Assembly (NCBI RefSeq): GCF_000725285.1
Contig: NZ_CP007161.1
Span: 2,208,213 to 2,272,212 of the forward strand
Length of the DNA stretch: 64,000 bases
Reading direction: 5' to 3'
Source: Virgibacillus sp. SK37
Lineage (GTDB): Bacteria > Bacillota > Bacilli > Bacillales > Amphibacillaceae
The translations under genes were made by a program, and so were the position numbers. Each line of letters begins with the position of its first letter. The stretch's first letter is position 1. A model generated the notes under the pieces. It made no database searches. It worked only from the letters and a program-made list of their open reading frames with translations, and was not told the origin of the DNA. Below, one piece after another: positions 1 to 9,872 of this stretch.

Positions 1-2855
1 ATCATATAGTCACCCTGAAGCTGAGAAAGATGATTTTCTAATTCAACATCCAGACGATTCGCTTTTACTTCCTTTTGTTGAATTAAATGTAACACCATTT
101 GATGCTTTTTATTTTCTTCTTTTATTTCTCTTTCGTTATCTTCCAAAAGTTGACTCCGATTGGTACGCTCCAATCGTTTTTCTTGTATAGATTCGGTCAG
201 ACTGGATTTACTCTCTTTAGTTGAGATAATAATATCATCTAATTCCTCTTCCGTTTGGGTTGAATTATCTATATATGTTATCTCGGCAAGTTCTTTTTGA
301 AATAGATCATATTGTTGTTGTAAATCTTCTAACTGGCTCTGAACTCCATTGGTTTTTTCCTTTTGGCTTTTCATGCGTTCTTCTTGTTCAGCAAGTAAAA
401 CTTGTTTTTGGTGAAGTTTGTTTTTGTTATCATCTTGTTGCTCATTATACATTTTTTCCTGCTTAGTTAAATCATCCATCTTGTTTTGTAGAGAGTTCAA
501 TTCCTCTTTAATCTTAGTAAGATCAATAGTTAATTGTTTCTCACGTTGAATAAGAGAGTTATGATCATTTTTATATTGGTTTCTATCATAATCATACATT
601 GCAAGCTGGCTATTCAGTGCATCAAGCTTCATTTCTTGCTCTTTGGAATTAGAATAATGTTTTTGGAGCTTTTCTTGAGATTCATTTAATATGGATTCCT
701 CATCGCTTAATTGTTGTTCAAGCTCATTTATACGTTCCTTTTTATCCTTCACTTGCCGTTCAAACACGAGTGTCTTCTCCTGGAAATCCTTTAACTTATC
801 CGTTAACTCTTGAAGTTCCTTTTCTCTTGTAAATAAGGATTGATTTGTTTTCTTTTGTACTCCACCTGACATTGCGCCACCCGGATTGACTACATCCCCC
901 TCCATAGTTACAATACGAAACTTTCTTTTTACAATTCCTGCTATCTCATTTGCATCTTTAAGCGACTGAGTAATAACCACATGCCCCATTAAGTGATTTA
1001 CTGCTCGGGAAAACGAAGCGTCAATTTTTACCAGATCTGCAGCAACTCCAATAAAGCCTGGATGTTCTTTTACTTTATAGAGTAGTTCTGGAGAAATAAA
1101 TCTTTCTTGAATGCTGTCTAATGGAAGAAAGGTAGCTCTACCGTTGTTTGTTTTCTTTAGCCAGTAAATAGCATCTCTGGCTGCTTTTTCGTTCTTTACA
1201 ACGACATGTTGCGATTGTCCGCCAAGGACTGTCTCAATAGCCGTTATGTATTTATTTGGAACATCAATAAGTTCAATAACTGCACCATATATGTCATGCA
1301 ATGTTTTATTTTCACGTGCTTTAAGTATTGCTTTTACCCCATGGAAAAAACCCTGAAAATCCTGTTTCATTTCTTGGAGCATTTCTTGTTTAGATTTCAG
1401 CTTTTCAATATACTGATAGCCTTGATAAAGTTTAGTTTGAGCTTGCTCGAAAACAGTCCTTTCAGCACTTAAGGAATCCTTTATATGCTTGATCAACTTT
1501 TCTTTATCTTCCACCTCCGCTCGAGAGGTTAATAAAGAGGAAGAAAGTTTTTCTACAGATAGTTGTATATCTTCTCTATTCTTTAGTAATTCCTTAAATT
1601 TCACATCCTGCTGATCCTTTTTACCATTTATTTGTTGTAATTGCTTTGCAATTGATTGTATTTCATTTCTTTTTGCTGCTTGCTGATTTAATAACTCAAT
1701 ATAATCTGATTTCAAATCCTCAATTTGATCAGCAAGTGCTTCCTGATCAAGCTCTAAATAACCTTTTAACTCCTTTATACTTTGCTGTGTAGATTTCTTT
1801 TCATCTATCAGTGTGGATAATTTCTTTTTTTCCTTAATAAATTCATCATGAAGTTTACCAATCTTTACTGAAGTTTGGTCTATTTGTGACTCTAGTTTTT
1901 CTCTATTCTCGGTAGCATGCTTGGTTCGTTCATGAAGCAATTTCTTTCTACCTTCATACTTTTCCAATTCTTGTGTAGTCTTTAGCAAATCTTCCTGTAA
2001 CTTCTCTATTTCTTGATCTAATAGCTGTAGCGTATTCCTCTCTTTCTCTACAGTAGCTTCTTTACTCTGTATTGCTGTTTTTAACGAGATTTCTTTTTCC
2101 TTTTCCTCTTCAATGTCTTTTAATAATTCTCTCCATTCAGCGTGAAGTGTATCTATGACAGAGATAAGTAAGGAAATTTCATTGTTTGTAAGCTCATCTT
2201 TGAGCTGTAAGTACTTCTCAGCAGTCTGTGCCTGTTGCTCAAGAGAGCTCATCTGCTGTTCAACTTCATTGACAATATCCTCTACACGGTTTAAATTTTC
2301 CTGGGTTTCTGCTAATTTATATTCTGCCTTTTTCTTTCTTTGCTTATATTTTAAAACGCCTGCAGCTTCTTCAAATATGGTTCTTCTCTCTTCAGCCTTT
2401 GAACTGAGAATCTCCTCTACCTTTCCTTGGCTTATTATGGAGAAGGCTTCTCTGCCAAGACCAGAATCCATAAATAAATCCACGATATCTTTCAATCTGC
2501 ACGCTTGCTTGTTAAGATAATACTCACTTTCACCTGAGCGGTATACACGTCTCGTTACGCTAACCTCCTCATAATCCAAAGGTAGAGCATGGTCTTTATT
2601 ATCAAGAACTAATGTAACTTCAGCGACATTTAACGCTCTCCTAGTGTCACTTCCTTGAAAAATAATATCTTCCATTTTAGAGCCACGTAACGATTTAGCT
2701 GATTGTTCCCCGAGGACCCAGCGTACCGCATCCGTAATGTTACTCTTACCACTTCCATTTGGACCTACGACTGCCGTAACACCGGGCACAAAATCAACGT
2801 GGATTCTCTCTGCAAAAGATTTAAAACCCACACTTTCCAACCGTTTTAAAAACAT
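1..2855 (-). CDS. smc: Chromosome segregation ATPase SMC, 3' end cut by window edge
   Basis: Encodes the first 951 residues of SMC, the long coiled-coil ATPase of the SMC–ScpAB condensin that organises and segregates the chromosome. The N-terminal half of the ABC head has a Walker A motif GPNGSGKSN near residue 32. Long Glu/Lys/Gln-rich coiled coils flank a hinge region with GGAMSGG. The C-terminal head half (signature and Walker B), about 235 residues, lies left of position 1. I chose the ATG at 2855 because it gives MFLKRLESVGFKSF, as in B. subtilis SMC, with the GGAG ribosome site 8 nt upstream; the ATG at 2861 sits too close to that site. No frameshift is seen in the visible part. Confidence 0.97.
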   Translation of the reverse strand, partial: MFLKRLESVGFKSFAERIHVDFVPGVTAVVGPNGSGKSNITDAVRWVLGEQSAKSLRGSKMEDIIFQGSDTRRALNVAEVTLVLDNKDHALPLDYEEVSVTRRVYRSGESEYYLNKQACRLKDIVDLFMDSGLGREAFSIISQGKVEEILSSKAEERRTIFEEAAGVLKYKQRKKKAEYKLAETQENLNRVEDIVNEVEQQMSSLEQQAQTAEKYLQLKDELTNNEISLLISVIDTLHAEWRELLKDIEEEKEKEISLKTAIQSKEATVEKERNTLQLLDQEIEKLQEDLLKTTQELEKYEGRKKLLHERTKHATENREKLESQIDQTSVKIGKLHDEFIKEKKKLSTLIDEKKSTQQSIKELKGYLELDQEALADQIEDLKSDYIELLNQQAAKRNEIQSIAKQLQQINGKKDQQDVKFKELLKNREDIQLSVEKLSSSLLTSRAEVEDKEKLIKHIKDSLSAERTVFEQAQTKLYQGYQYIEKLKSKQEMLQEMKQDFQGFFHGVKAILKARENKTLHDIYGAVIELIDVPNKYITAIETVLGGQSQHVVVKNEKAARDAIYWLKKTNNGRATFLPLDSIQERFISPELLYKVKEHPGFIGVAADLVKIDASFSRAVNHLMGHVVITQSLKDANEIAGIVKRKFRIVTMEGDVVNPGGAMSGGVQKKTNQSLFTREKELQELTDKLKDFQEKTLVFERQVKDKKERINELEQQLSDEESILNESQEKLQKHYSNSKEQEMKLDALNSQLAMYDYDRNQYKNDHNSLIQREKQLTIDLTKIKEELNSLQNKMDDLTKQEKMYNEQQDDNKNKLHQKQVLLAEQEERMKSQKEKTNGVQSQLEDLQQQYDLFQKELAEITYIDNSTQTEEELDDIIISTKESKSSLTESIQEKRLERTNRSQLLEDNEREIKEENKKHQMVLHLIQQKEVKANRLDVELENHLSQLQGDYM

Positions 2856-3015
2856 ATACATTTCTCCTACAAATTATAAGACGAAGTATGTCTCATATTA
2901 AATTTCTTTAAAAATAATTTGGCTTTTTAACGCATTTATTTTATCATAAACATAGTAACAAAAGAAGTAGCGTCAACGTTGTTATTTTAGTAATCATTGA
3001 TTAAGAGGTGTTTAT

Positions 3016-3240
3016 ATGACTTTGGAACAAGCAACAGAGGAAAACCTAAAAATCCTATTGGATGAATTGGCTGATCGCCTGGGGGTGGTTAATCGTTCGA
3101 TAATGGACCCCAAAGACTATGATTTGGCAAAGTATGATGAATTAAAAATGATGCATGATATGATTTTACAAAAAGGGCACTTAAGCGCTTCAGAGACACA
3201 AGCTTTCATCGAAGAGCTACGTTCAGTCCGCAAGAGTTAA
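3016..3240 (+). CDS. Small UPF0435 (DUF1128) family protein, YfkK-like
   Basis: A 74-residue soluble, charged protein with the pattern VVNRSIMDPKDYD followed by YDELKMMHDMI and a C-terminal AFIEELRSVRK. This resembles the UPF0435/DUF1128 family (B. subtilis YfkK, about 71 residues), whose function is unknown. An AAGAGGTG ribosome site lies 6 nt before the ATG. It is the only plus-strand gene in this part, sits between smc and rnc where B. subtilis has none, and ends directly at a strong terminator, so it is probably a stand-alone transcription unit. The family call is from memory of the motif; the role is not inferred. Confidence 0.8.
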   Translation: MTLEQATEENLKILLDELADRLGVVNRSIMDPKDYDLAKYDELKMMHDMILQKGHLSASETQAFIEELRSVRKS

Positions 3241-3243
3241 CGA

Positions 3244-3277
3244 CAGAAAACAGGCTGTTATGACAGCCTGTTTTCTG
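3244..3277 (+). terminator. Intrinsic terminator after the UPF0435 gene
   Basis: A perfect 15-bp stem (CAGAAAACAGGCTGT and its complement) closes a 4-base loop directly after the stop codon. The T-rich 3' arm (TTTTCTG) replaces a separate U-tract. It could also limit transcription coming the other way. Confidence 0.75.
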
Positions 3278-3372
3278 CGTTCTATTAAAAATGTGGGGTA
3301 CGAATTATTTCGTCCAATCTCATTTTTTATAGTAGTAATAGTAGGAGTGCTGCGGTTGCGAGCTAAAAAAGA

Positions 3373-4056
3373 TTAAGAATTAAATTTGTCCAAAGCTGTT
3401 TTAGCAGCTCTTTGTTCTGCTTCCTTTTTGGTTCTTCCAACACCCATTCCTGAATCCTTTTCTCTAATCAACACTTGAGCCACGAATTCTTTGTTATGAG
3501 AAGGGCCTCTTTCTTCAATGATTTTATACTCCACCGTTTGGTCTTTGTACTGCTGTACCAATTCTTGCAATTGGCTCTTATAATCCATCGCATGCGAAAA
3601 AGCACCTGTTTTAATTTTTGGAAAGACATATTTCTCAAGAAAATCCATTGCCACTAGAAAACCTTTATCCAAATACAAAGCCCCTAAAAAGGCTTCAAAG
3701 ACGTCTGCTAGTAATGCAGGTCTATCCCTTCCGCCTGTTTGTTCTTCTCCTTTACCCAGTAATATATACTGGCCAAAGTTTAAGTCCCTTGCAAAATTCA
3801 CAAGTGAAGCTTCACAAACAATGGAAGCACGCAATTTGGTCATTTCTCCTTCAGGCATCATTGTGTTTTTCTTGTATAAATACTGAGAAACACCTAATTC
3901 CAATACGGCATCTCCTAAGAATTCCAATCGTTCATTATCTGAGAATGCTTCTTTTCGATGCTCATTCACATAAGATGAATGTGTAAAGGCTTGTTTTAAC
4001 AGCTTTAGGTCAGTGAAGTTAATTCCGAGCTGATCTTCTAAATGTTTAACATCCAT
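3373..4056 (-). CDS. rnc: Ribonuclease III
   Basis: 227 residues, normal length for bacterial RNase III, which cuts double-stranded RNA in rRNA and mRNA processing. The catalytic signature [14 protein letters not shown] is near residue 41. A second acidic cluster ([13 protein letters not shown]) is near residue 118. A C-terminal double-stranded RNA binding domain ends in the [18 protein letters not shown] segment. It is downstream of acpP and upstream of smc, the order also seen in B. subtilis, but here a plus-strand gene separates it from smc. Confidence 0.97.
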   Translation of the reverse strand: MDVKHLEDQLGINFTDLKLLKQAFTHSSYVNEHRKEAFSDNERLEFLGDAVLELGVSQYLYKKNTMMPEGEMTKLRASIVCEASLVNFARDLNFGQYILLGKGEEQTGGRDRPALLADVFEAFLGALYLDKGFLVAMDFLEKYVFPKIKTGAFSHAMDYKSQLQELVQQYKDQTVEYKIIEERGPSHNKEFVAQVLIREKDSGMGVGRTKKEAEQRAAKTALDKFNS

Positions 4057-4087
4057 TTATGACACCCTCAATCATTAAAAATATACG

Positions 4088-4113
4088 GAAAGTCCCGCAT
4101 ATGCGAGACTCTC
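4088..4113 (-). terminator. Hairpin between acpP and rnc
   Basis: An inverted repeat built on AGTCTCGCATATGCGGGACT (minus strand) lies between acpP and rnc. It is followed on the minus strand by a T-rich stretch about 10 nt further on. It probably ends or attenuates the fapR–acpP transcript so that rnc is expressed less. The U-tract is not immediately adjacent, so it may be a processing or attenuation site instead. Confidence 0.55.
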
Positions 4114-4162
4114 AAAAAGTAAGATGCTATATAGGTCATTTGTAGACATCAAGACTCTACAC

Positions 4163-4399
4163 CTATTGTAAACTATTTATGTAGTTTACAGCATCACCTA
4201 CTGTATTAATTTTTTCAGCTTCTTCATCAGCGATTTCCATATCAAATTCATCTTCAAGCTCCATAACAAGCTCAACAACGTCTAATGAATCTGCATCAAG
4301 ATCATCTTTAAAAGATGCTTCCATTGTTATTTTTTCTTCTTCTACGTCAAGACGATCTACAATAATTGCTTTAACACGATCAAATACATCTGCCATCAT
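4163..4399 (-). CDS. acpP: Acyl carrier protein
   Basis: A 78-residue (or 77) acidic protein that carries growing fatty acyl chains on a 4'-phosphopantetheine arm. The attachment serine is in the motif [11 protein letters not shown]. The rest matches ACP closely ([20 protein letters not shown]). Two tandem ATG codons (4399 and 4396) follow an AAGGAGGTGA ribosome site. The second would give the 77-residue MADVF form typical of Bacillus and is equally likely. Last gene of the fapR-plsX-fabD-fabG-acpP set. Confidence 0.97.
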   Translation of the reverse strand: MMADVFDRVKAIIVDRLDVEEEKITMEASFKDDLDADSLDVVELVMELEDEFDMEIADEEAEKINTVGDAVNYINSLQ

Positions 4400-4442
4400 G
4401 CTTCACCTCCTTTCAAGTAAAACTGGACATCTGCATTTACAA

Positions 4443-5183
4443 TTACATTACCATACCACCGTCTATGTGAATGGTCTGTCCAGTAATATAGTTAGCATCA
4501 TCAGATGCCAGGAAGCGGACTACCCTGGCTACATCTTCAGGGGCTCCCAACTTAGCGAGTGGAATCATGTCAAGCATGGCACTCCGTTGTTCTTCAGTAA
4601 GTTCATCTGTCATATCGGTAGAAATAAATCCAGGAGCGATAGCATTAACAAGTATATTGCGAGAAGCCAGCTCTTTTGCGGTAGATTTTGTCAACCCGAT
4701 CACACCTGCTTTGGCTGCAACATAATTAGCTTGTCCTGGGTTTCCACTTACACCAACAATGGAAGAGACATTAACAATTTTTCCTGCCTTTTGCTTCATC
4801 ATTTGTCTCGTTACAGCTTTCGTGCAGACGAACACACCTTTTAGATTTGTATTAATAACCTGATCAAATTCTTCTTCCTTCATACGCATTAATAGATTAT
4901 CTCTTGTAATACCTGCATTATTCACTAAAATATCCAAGCTGTTAAACTGATCGACAACTTGCTTTATCATTTGTTTAACTTCTGCTTCATTTGATACATC
5001 AGCTTTTACTTTAAATGATTTTACACCTAATTTCTCAATTTCTTCAACCACGGACTGCGCTTTTTCTTCATTACCAGCAAAGTTCACGGCAACGTTGGCG
5101 CCTTGTTGCGCCAGTTCTAAAGCGATAGCTCTGCCAATACCTCGAGAGGCGCCGGTTACAAGAGCACTCTTACCTTCCAACAT
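4443..5183 (-). CDS. fabG: 3-oxoacyl-ACP reductase
   Basis: A 246-residue NADPH-dependent short-chain dehydrogenase that reduces 3-oxoacyl-ACP in each round of fatty acid elongation. The cofactor loop [10 protein letters not shown] is near residue 10, followed by NNAG. The catalytic Ser and YxxxK are visible in [10 protein letters not shown] and YVAAKAG. The C-terminus ends IHIDGGMVM, as in FabG. The start codon overlaps the fabD stop (TAATG), indicating translational coupling. Confidence 0.97.
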   Translation of the reverse strand: MLEGKSALVTGASRGIGRAIALELAQQGANVAVNFAGNEEKAQSVVEEIEKLGVKSFKVKADVSNEAEVKQMIKQVVDQFNSLDILVNNAGITRDNLLMRMKEEEFDQVINTNLKGVFVCTKAVTRQMMKQKAGKIVNVSSIVGVSGNPGQANYVAAKAGVIGLTKSTAKELASRNILVNAIAPGFISTDMTDELTEEQRSAMLDMIPLAKLGAPEDVARVVRFLASDDANYITGQTIHIDGGMVM

Positions 5184-6121
5184 TATGCTTCCCCCTTATA
5201 CCAAGTAACAAACTCCTGCATCGATTCCTCATCTTGAACGGCAAATGTTTTTGTTTTTTTATCTATCTTTCTAACCAAACCACTTAAAACTTTACCATTG
5301 CCGACCTCAACAAAGGCATCAACACCTGCTTCTATCATTTGGCGTATTGATTCTTCAAAACGAACAGGTGAATATAGTTGCCTAATAAGCAATTCCTTCA
5401 TTCTCTCATGTTCTGTAACTGGTGAAGCAGAAACATTTGCATACACAGGAATATTCGTATCCGAGAAATGTACTTCATTTAGATAGTTAGAAAACTTCTC
5501 ATTTGCAGATTTCATTAACCTGGAATGAAAAGGACCACTAACATTTAGAGGCATTACTCGTTTTGCTCCATTAGTTTTTAATATATTTGTTGCTTGTTCA
5601 ATGCCTTCTTTTGTTCCAGAAATAACAATTTGACCAGGACAATTTAAATTTGCTATATCTACTATTTCATCCTTTATTTCATTTAAGGCATCTTGAATTT
5701 TCTCCTCATCCAATCCAAGTACCGCAGCCATCGTACCTTGGCCTTTCGGAAAAGCCTGTTCCATTAATTTCCCTCGGGTTGCTACAAGAGGGAGCGCTTC
5801 TTCTAATGAAATCGCACCAGCGGCTACTAATGCGCTATATTCCCCCAGACTGTGCCCTACAGTCATGATAGGCTGGATCTCTTGGTCGATCAGTAATGTA
5901 TGTACTGCGATGCTCGATAGTAATAACGCTGGTTGGGCATTTTCTGTTTCGGTAAGTACCTCTTTCGGCCCTTCAAACATTATTTTTGTAATATCTTTAT
6001 TTAGTAAGCCATTTGCTTCATCATACAATTCTCTAATTTTCTGGTGTTCATCATAAAATGATTGGCCCATACCTACAGCTTGTGAACCTTGGCCTGGAAA
6101 CATAAAAGCTACCTTTTTCAT
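5183..6121 (-). CDS. fabD: Malonyl-CoA:ACP transacylase
   Basis: 312 residues, typical FabD length. It moves malonyl groups from CoA to ACP to supply fatty acid elongation. The N-terminus FMFPGQGSQ and the nucleophile elbow [10 protein letters not shown] (active Ser near residue 91) identify it. The catalytic His is in GPFHSRLM near residue 200. It overlaps plsX by 4 nt at its start and fabG by 1 nt at its end, so it belongs to the FapR-controlled operon. Confidence 0.97.
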   Translation of the reverse strand: MKKVAFMFPGQGSQAVGMGQSFYDEHQKIRELYDEANGLLNKDITKIMFEGPKEVLTETENAQPALLLSSIAVHTLLIDQEIQPIMTVGHSLGEYSALVAAGAISLEEALPLVATRGKLMEQAFPKGQGTMAAVLGLDEEKIQDALNEIKDEIVDIANLNCPGQIVISGTKEGIEQATNILKTNGAKRVMPLNVSGPFHSRLMKSANEKFSNYLNEVHFSDTNIPVYANVSASPVTEHERMKELLIRQLYSPVRFEESIRQMIEAGVDAFVEVGNGKVLSGLVRKIDKKTKTFAVQDEESMQEFVTWYKGEA

Positions 6122-7125
6122 TTTTCTTCCTCCTTGTTGTTTTCCATTGATTCAACAGTGTCTTTAATGGTATCAGTCACATGATGTTCCACCATATGAC
6201 AAGCCTGTTTTATTGCACTGTAAATAGCCCTGCGATTGGAAGACCCATGAGCTTTGATCACAGGCGAGCTCAAACCAAATAATCCTGCACCCCCGTATTC
6301 GGAGTAATCGAGCTTGCTCTTTAGTCCCTTTAAGTCACTCTTTACTATTCCTGCAGCAAATTTTGTCTTTAAAGAGCTCATAAAAGTCTCTTTTAACATA
6401 GTAAACATTGTTTCTGCAGTACCTTCAATTGTTTTTAAAGCAATATTCCCACTAAATCCATCTGTAACCACCACATCCGCTACACCATTTAAAATATCGC
6501 GTGACTCTACATTTCCAATAAAATTAATAGGTGCATCCTGAAGTAAAACAAACGCTTTTTTAGCAAGGTCATTACCTTTTCCATTTTCAGTCCCTACGTT
6601 TAATAGACCTACAGTAGGATTAGAAATAGAGCGAACCTTTTGGGTATATATGGAACCCATGACCGCATATTGCATAAGGTGATGTGGCTTCGCATCTACG
6701 TTTGCACCAACATCCAACATTAAAAACCCTTTTCCGTCGATAGTAGGTAATGTTGGACTCAATGCAGGCCGGTCAATACCAGGAATCCTCCCAACAACAA
6801 ATAAGCCGGCACTCATTAGAGCACCTGTATTACCTGCAGATATACAGGCATCTGCTTTTTTATCCTTAACTGCTTGTGCCATTAAAACAAGGGAAGCATT
6901 TTTTTTCCGCTTTACCGCTCGTACAGGTTCCTCTTCTCCTGTTATTCTTTCCGTTGTATGAACTATTTCCAAATTTGTATAATTGCTCACATATTGATTA
7001 ATTTTCTTTTCATCACCAAATAACGTGATTTGCAGGTCTTCAATTTGGGATAAAGCATCCATAGCACCAAGAACAATCTCTTTGGGTGCATGATCCCCTC
7101 CCATTGCATCAATTGCCAGTCTCAT
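6118..7125 (-). CDS. plsX: Phosphate acyltransferase PlsX
   Basis: 335 residues. PlsX converts acyl-ACP to acyl-phosphate, the donor used by PlsY to start phospholipid synthesis. The N-terminus [14 protein letters not shown] and the segments [12 protein letters not shown] and [14 protein letters not shown] are hallmarks of the family. The start overlaps the 3' end of fapR by 17 nt and the end overlaps fabD by 4 nt. Likely peripheral at the inner membrane. Confidence 0.97.
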   Translation of the reverse strand: MRLAIDAMGGDHAPKEIVLGAMDALSQIEDLQITLFGDEKKINQYVSNYTNLEIVHTTERITGEEEPVRAVKRKKNASLVLMAQAVKDKKADACISAGNTGALMSAGLFVVGRIPGIDRPALSPTLPTIDGKGFLMLDVGANVDAKPHHLMQYAVMGSIYTQKVRSISNPTVGLLNVGTENGKGNDLAKKAFVLLQDAPINFIGNVESRDILNGVADVVVTDGFSGNIALKTIEGTAETMFTMLKETFMSSLKTKFAAGIVKSDLKGLKSKLDYSEYGGAGLFGLSSPVIKAHGSSNRRAIYSAIKQACHMVEHHVTDTIKDTVESMENNKEEEK

Positions 7126-7699
7126 TAATTTCTACTCCTTTTCCACTTGAATGGTACATTTGGAAAGTTCCCATGAAAACTTTTTCCTCACCTACAAAGC
7201 TGTTTACATGAACAACGGTTAGTCCCTTACTGTTGTTCCCCTCAACTACTGCCTTTGCAATCACTCTCTCACCTTCACGTACCTGTCTTGTAAATTTCAG
7301 CTGGGTTTTAGAAGTAAGGGCCAGTTCATCATTAATAACTGCGACGGCCAACGAATTAGCTTGTGCAAATAGATGGTGTCCCCTTGCTATTTTGTTTCGG
7401 GAAAACACATGCTCTTCCCGAATATCCAATATAGAAATAGCGCGTTTATCCAACTCCAAATCTATAATTTCACCAATAACTTCTTCCAATGGTAAAGCCT
7501 TTACTGTTTCATTCCATTGATCAGTTGCAACTGATTTGATTCGCTGCCGCAATTCCGGAATAGAAAGTTCCAGTCTGTCCAAACGAATTGTCTGGATGCT
7601 AACAGAGAATTTTTTAGCTAGATCTTCATCAGTAATAAAAGGTGTTTCCTCAATTGTATTTTTCAATAATTTCTGACGTTCGGCTTTTGTCCGTTTCAT
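7109..7699 (-). CDS. fapR: FapR, malonyl-CoA-responsive lipid synthesis repressor
   Basis: 196 residues with an N-terminal helix-turn-helix ([20 protein letters not shown], residues about 30–50) and a C-terminal hot-dog domain that binds malonyl-CoA ([19 protein letters not shown], about residues 108–126). In Bacillus it represses fatty acid and phospholipid genes until malonyl-CoA rises. I chose the ATG at 7699 ([12 protein letters not shown]), which aligns with B. subtilis FapR. An in-frame GTG at 7708 would add three residues. The ribosome site is weak. First gene of its own regulated operon. Confidence 0.95.
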   Translation of the reverse strand: MKRTKAERQKLLKNTIEETPFITDEDLAKKFSVSIQTIRLDRLELSIPELRQRIKSVATDQWNETVKALPLEEVIGEIIDLELDKRAISILDIREEHVFSRNKIARGHHLFAQANSLAVAVINDELALTSKTQLKFTRQVREGERVIAKAVVEGNNSKGLTVVHVNSFVGEEKVFMGTFQMYHSSGKGVEINETGN

Positions 7700-7765
7700 T
7701 AATGGCACCGTCCATATTACTAAAATTGTTGATTATCTATAACATAAAAATAGAAAAACAAAACT

Positions 7766-7782
7766 TTATGACTTGGTCCTAA
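7766..7782 (-). promoter_or_regulatory. Candidate FapR operator
   Basis: The 17-mer TTAGGACCAAGTCATAA on the minus strand is an imperfect inverted repeat. It resembles the FapR box as I remember it (TTAGTACC…GT…TAA type). It overlaps the predicted transcription start of fapR, which fits autorepression. The match is partial, so a footprint or motif scan is needed. Confidence 0.5.
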
Positions 7783-7786
7783 TAGT

Positions 7787-7815
7787 AATATATAATACCA
7801 TATTTATTTATGCAA
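7787..7815 (-). promoter_or_regulatory. Sigma-A promoter of the fapR operon
   Basis: On the minus strand TTGCAT (7815–7810) is separated by exactly 17 nt from TATATT (7792–7787). The predicted start site near 7780 falls inside the candidate FapR operator. Confidence 0.6.
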
Positions 7816-7824
7816 GTGTCCTAA

Positions 7825-9867
7825 TTAATCCAATTTATCTTCTATAAAGGAATTTTCCTCAAGATAACATTTAAGTTGATAGTAGTCCTTTCTTTCTTCT
7901 AACAGGTTCAAATCAATAATTTCCGCTGCATCCTTCCTGGCTGTTTCCAGGGCACGATAGTCATGAACCATGTCAGCAACTTTAAATTCAGGTATCCCAC
8001 TCTGCTTTTTACCAAAAAAGTCTCCCGGCCCCCTCAATTTCAGGTCCTGTTCTGATAATTCAAAGCCATTTGTTGTTTCTGTCATGATACGCATTCTCTC
8101 TTTTCCTACTTCACCCTTTGGATCGGATATTAAAATACAATAACTTTGACTTTCACCTCTACCAACACGCCCTCGTAGTTGGTGAAGCTGAGAGAGACCA
8201 AAGCGTTCAGCATCATAGATAACCATAATAGTTGCATTTGGAACATTCACACCGACTTCCACGACAGTAGTTGATACAAGAATCTGAATTTCATTCCCAG
8301 CAAATTGCTTCATGACATTATCTTTTTCTTCATTATTTAACCTGCCGTGCATTAAACCTACTTGAATGGAAGGGGAATAATACTCATTAAGCTCATGATA
8401 AAGGTCTACTGCATTTTGAATATCCAGCTTATCCGACTCTTCAATGAGCGGACAAATAACATAAGCTTGTTCCCCTTGTATTACGTGTTTTTGCATAAAC
8501 TCCAGTACGCGTTCTATCGTATTTTCCTTTGTCCAGTATGTTTCTACTGTTTTTCTACCTACAGGCATCTCATCAATAACAGATACGTCCATATCCCCAA
8601 ATGCAGTTATTGCAAGTGTTCGAGGAATAGGCGTTGCAGTCATAAATAAAACATCTGGCAAGAGTCCTTTATCTCTTAATGCTCTTCTTTGCTCCACTCC
8701 AAATCGATGCTGTTCATCCACGATTGCAAAACCCAAGTCATGAAACTGAACATCATCCTGAATCAGTGCATGAGTCCCCACGACAATATGTATTTCATTA
8801 CGTTCAATTGCTGCAACTAATTCTTTCCTTTTCTTCCCTTTAACAGAACCTGTAAGCAACCCAACTTTCGCTTTGCCACCAAACAGCTCTTGTAATGATT
8901 GAAAGTGTTGTTCAGCTAAAATTTCCGTTGGCACCATCAGGGCCCCTTGCTTACCTGCTGTCACAGAGGCGTATAGGCAAATGGCAGCAACAGCTGTTTT
9001 ACCTGATCCGACATCTCCTTGGAGAAGGCGATTCATTCGGAATGGAGACTTCATATCAGCCAAAATTTGTTTCAGTGCTTTTTTTTGTGCATCTGTTAAT
9101 GAAAAAGGAAATAATTGTATAAATTCTTGGATTTTCTGAGGGTCATATAATTGTTGATTTCCCTGAGTCGCTTCCCGTTTATATTTTCTCAGCAGCTGCA
9201 TTTTTAATTGAAATATCAAAAATTCCTCATAAACAAAGCGTCTTCTTGCGTGCTTCAAATCTTTACGATTCGGAGGGAAATGCATTACTTCATATGCGCT
9301 CCGACGAGTTGGCAGCTTATACTGGTTTAAAAACTGTTCCGGAAGTAACTCAATTATTTCCTTACCATACCCATTTATAGCATTTTGAATAGTTTTTTTT
9401 AATTTAGCATTCGTTACTTTTCCTTTAACGGAATACATTGGTTGAATTTCGGCCTGGTCTTCGGCTGGACCTGTCTTATAGTTACTAACTGTAATTTGCA
9501 GCCTATGAGCATCCCATTTCCCTGTCAATGTAACAATTTCTCCTGTATGAATATGTTTCTTCGCAAATGCTCGATTAAACATGACTGCTTTTATAGCGAT
9601 ATTTTCAACTTCTATCGTGAAAGTTAGTCTTGATTTCTTCTTTCCATAAAAAGTAAGGGAAGGTTCGTGTACAACCCTTCCCTCAACTGTCACTTTATCC
9701 TCATGAATCAATTCACTTAGTGGCTTAACTTCAAAGGAGTCGTATTTATATGGAAAATAATTAAATAAATCCTCGACAGTAGAAATGCCCATGCTCTCCA
9801 GGTCCTCGGCGAATTTTTCACCAACACCTTTTATATTTGTTATTTCTTCGTTTAACAAGCGAATCAC
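7825..9867 (-). CDS. recG: ATP-dependent DNA helicase RecG
   Basis: 680 residues, full length. RecG is a branch-migrating helicase that remodels stalled forks and Holliday junctions. The N-terminal wedge/OB domain (about residues 1–220) contains VEGRVVHEPSLTFYGKK. The helicase core has GDVGSGKTAVA (Walker A, about residue 286), the box DEQHRFG, MTATPIPRTLAI and QLRGRVGRG. The start is a GTG at 9867, supported by a short AGGAAG site and alignment to B. subtilis RecG. It is upstream of fapR and downstream of sdaAA, as in B. subtilis. Confidence 0.96.
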   Translation of the reverse strand: MIRLLNEEITNIKGVGEKFAEDLESMGISTVEDLFNYFPYKYDSFEVKPLSELIHEDKVTVEGRVVHEPSLTFYGKKKSRLTFTIEVENIAIKAVMFNRAFAKKHIHTGEIVTLTGKWDAHRLQITVSNYKTGPAEDQAEIQPMYSVKGKVTNAKLKKTIQNAINGYGKEIIELLPEQFLNQYKLPTRRSAYEVMHFPPNRKDLKHARRRFVYEEFLIFQLKMQLLRKYKREATQGNQQLYDPQKIQEFIQLFPFSLTDAQKKALKQILADMKSPFRMNRLLQGDVGSGKTAVAAICLYASVTAGKQGALMVPTEILAEQHFQSLQELFGGKAKVGLLTGSVKGKKRKELVAAIERNEIHIVVGTHALIQDDVQFHDLGFAIVDEQHRFGVEQRRALRDKGLLPDVLFMTATPIPRTLAITAFGDMDVSVIDEMPVGRKTVETYWTKENTIERVLEFMQKHVIQGEQAYVICPLIEESDKLDIQNAVDLYHELNEYYSPSIQVGLMHGRLNNEEKDNVMKQFAGNEIQILVSTTVVEVGVNVPNATIMVIYDAERFGLSQLHQLRGRVGRGESQSYCILISDPKGEVGKERMRIMTETTNGFELSEQDLKLRGPGDFFGKKQSGIPEFKVADMVHDYRALETARKDAAEIIDLNLLEERKDYYQLKCYLEENSFIEDKLD

Positions 9868-9872
9868 TCTTC

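Noticed and set aside
2155-2520. 121-residue plus-strand frame
   Set aside because: Antisense shadow of the smc ATPase/coiled-coil coding region.
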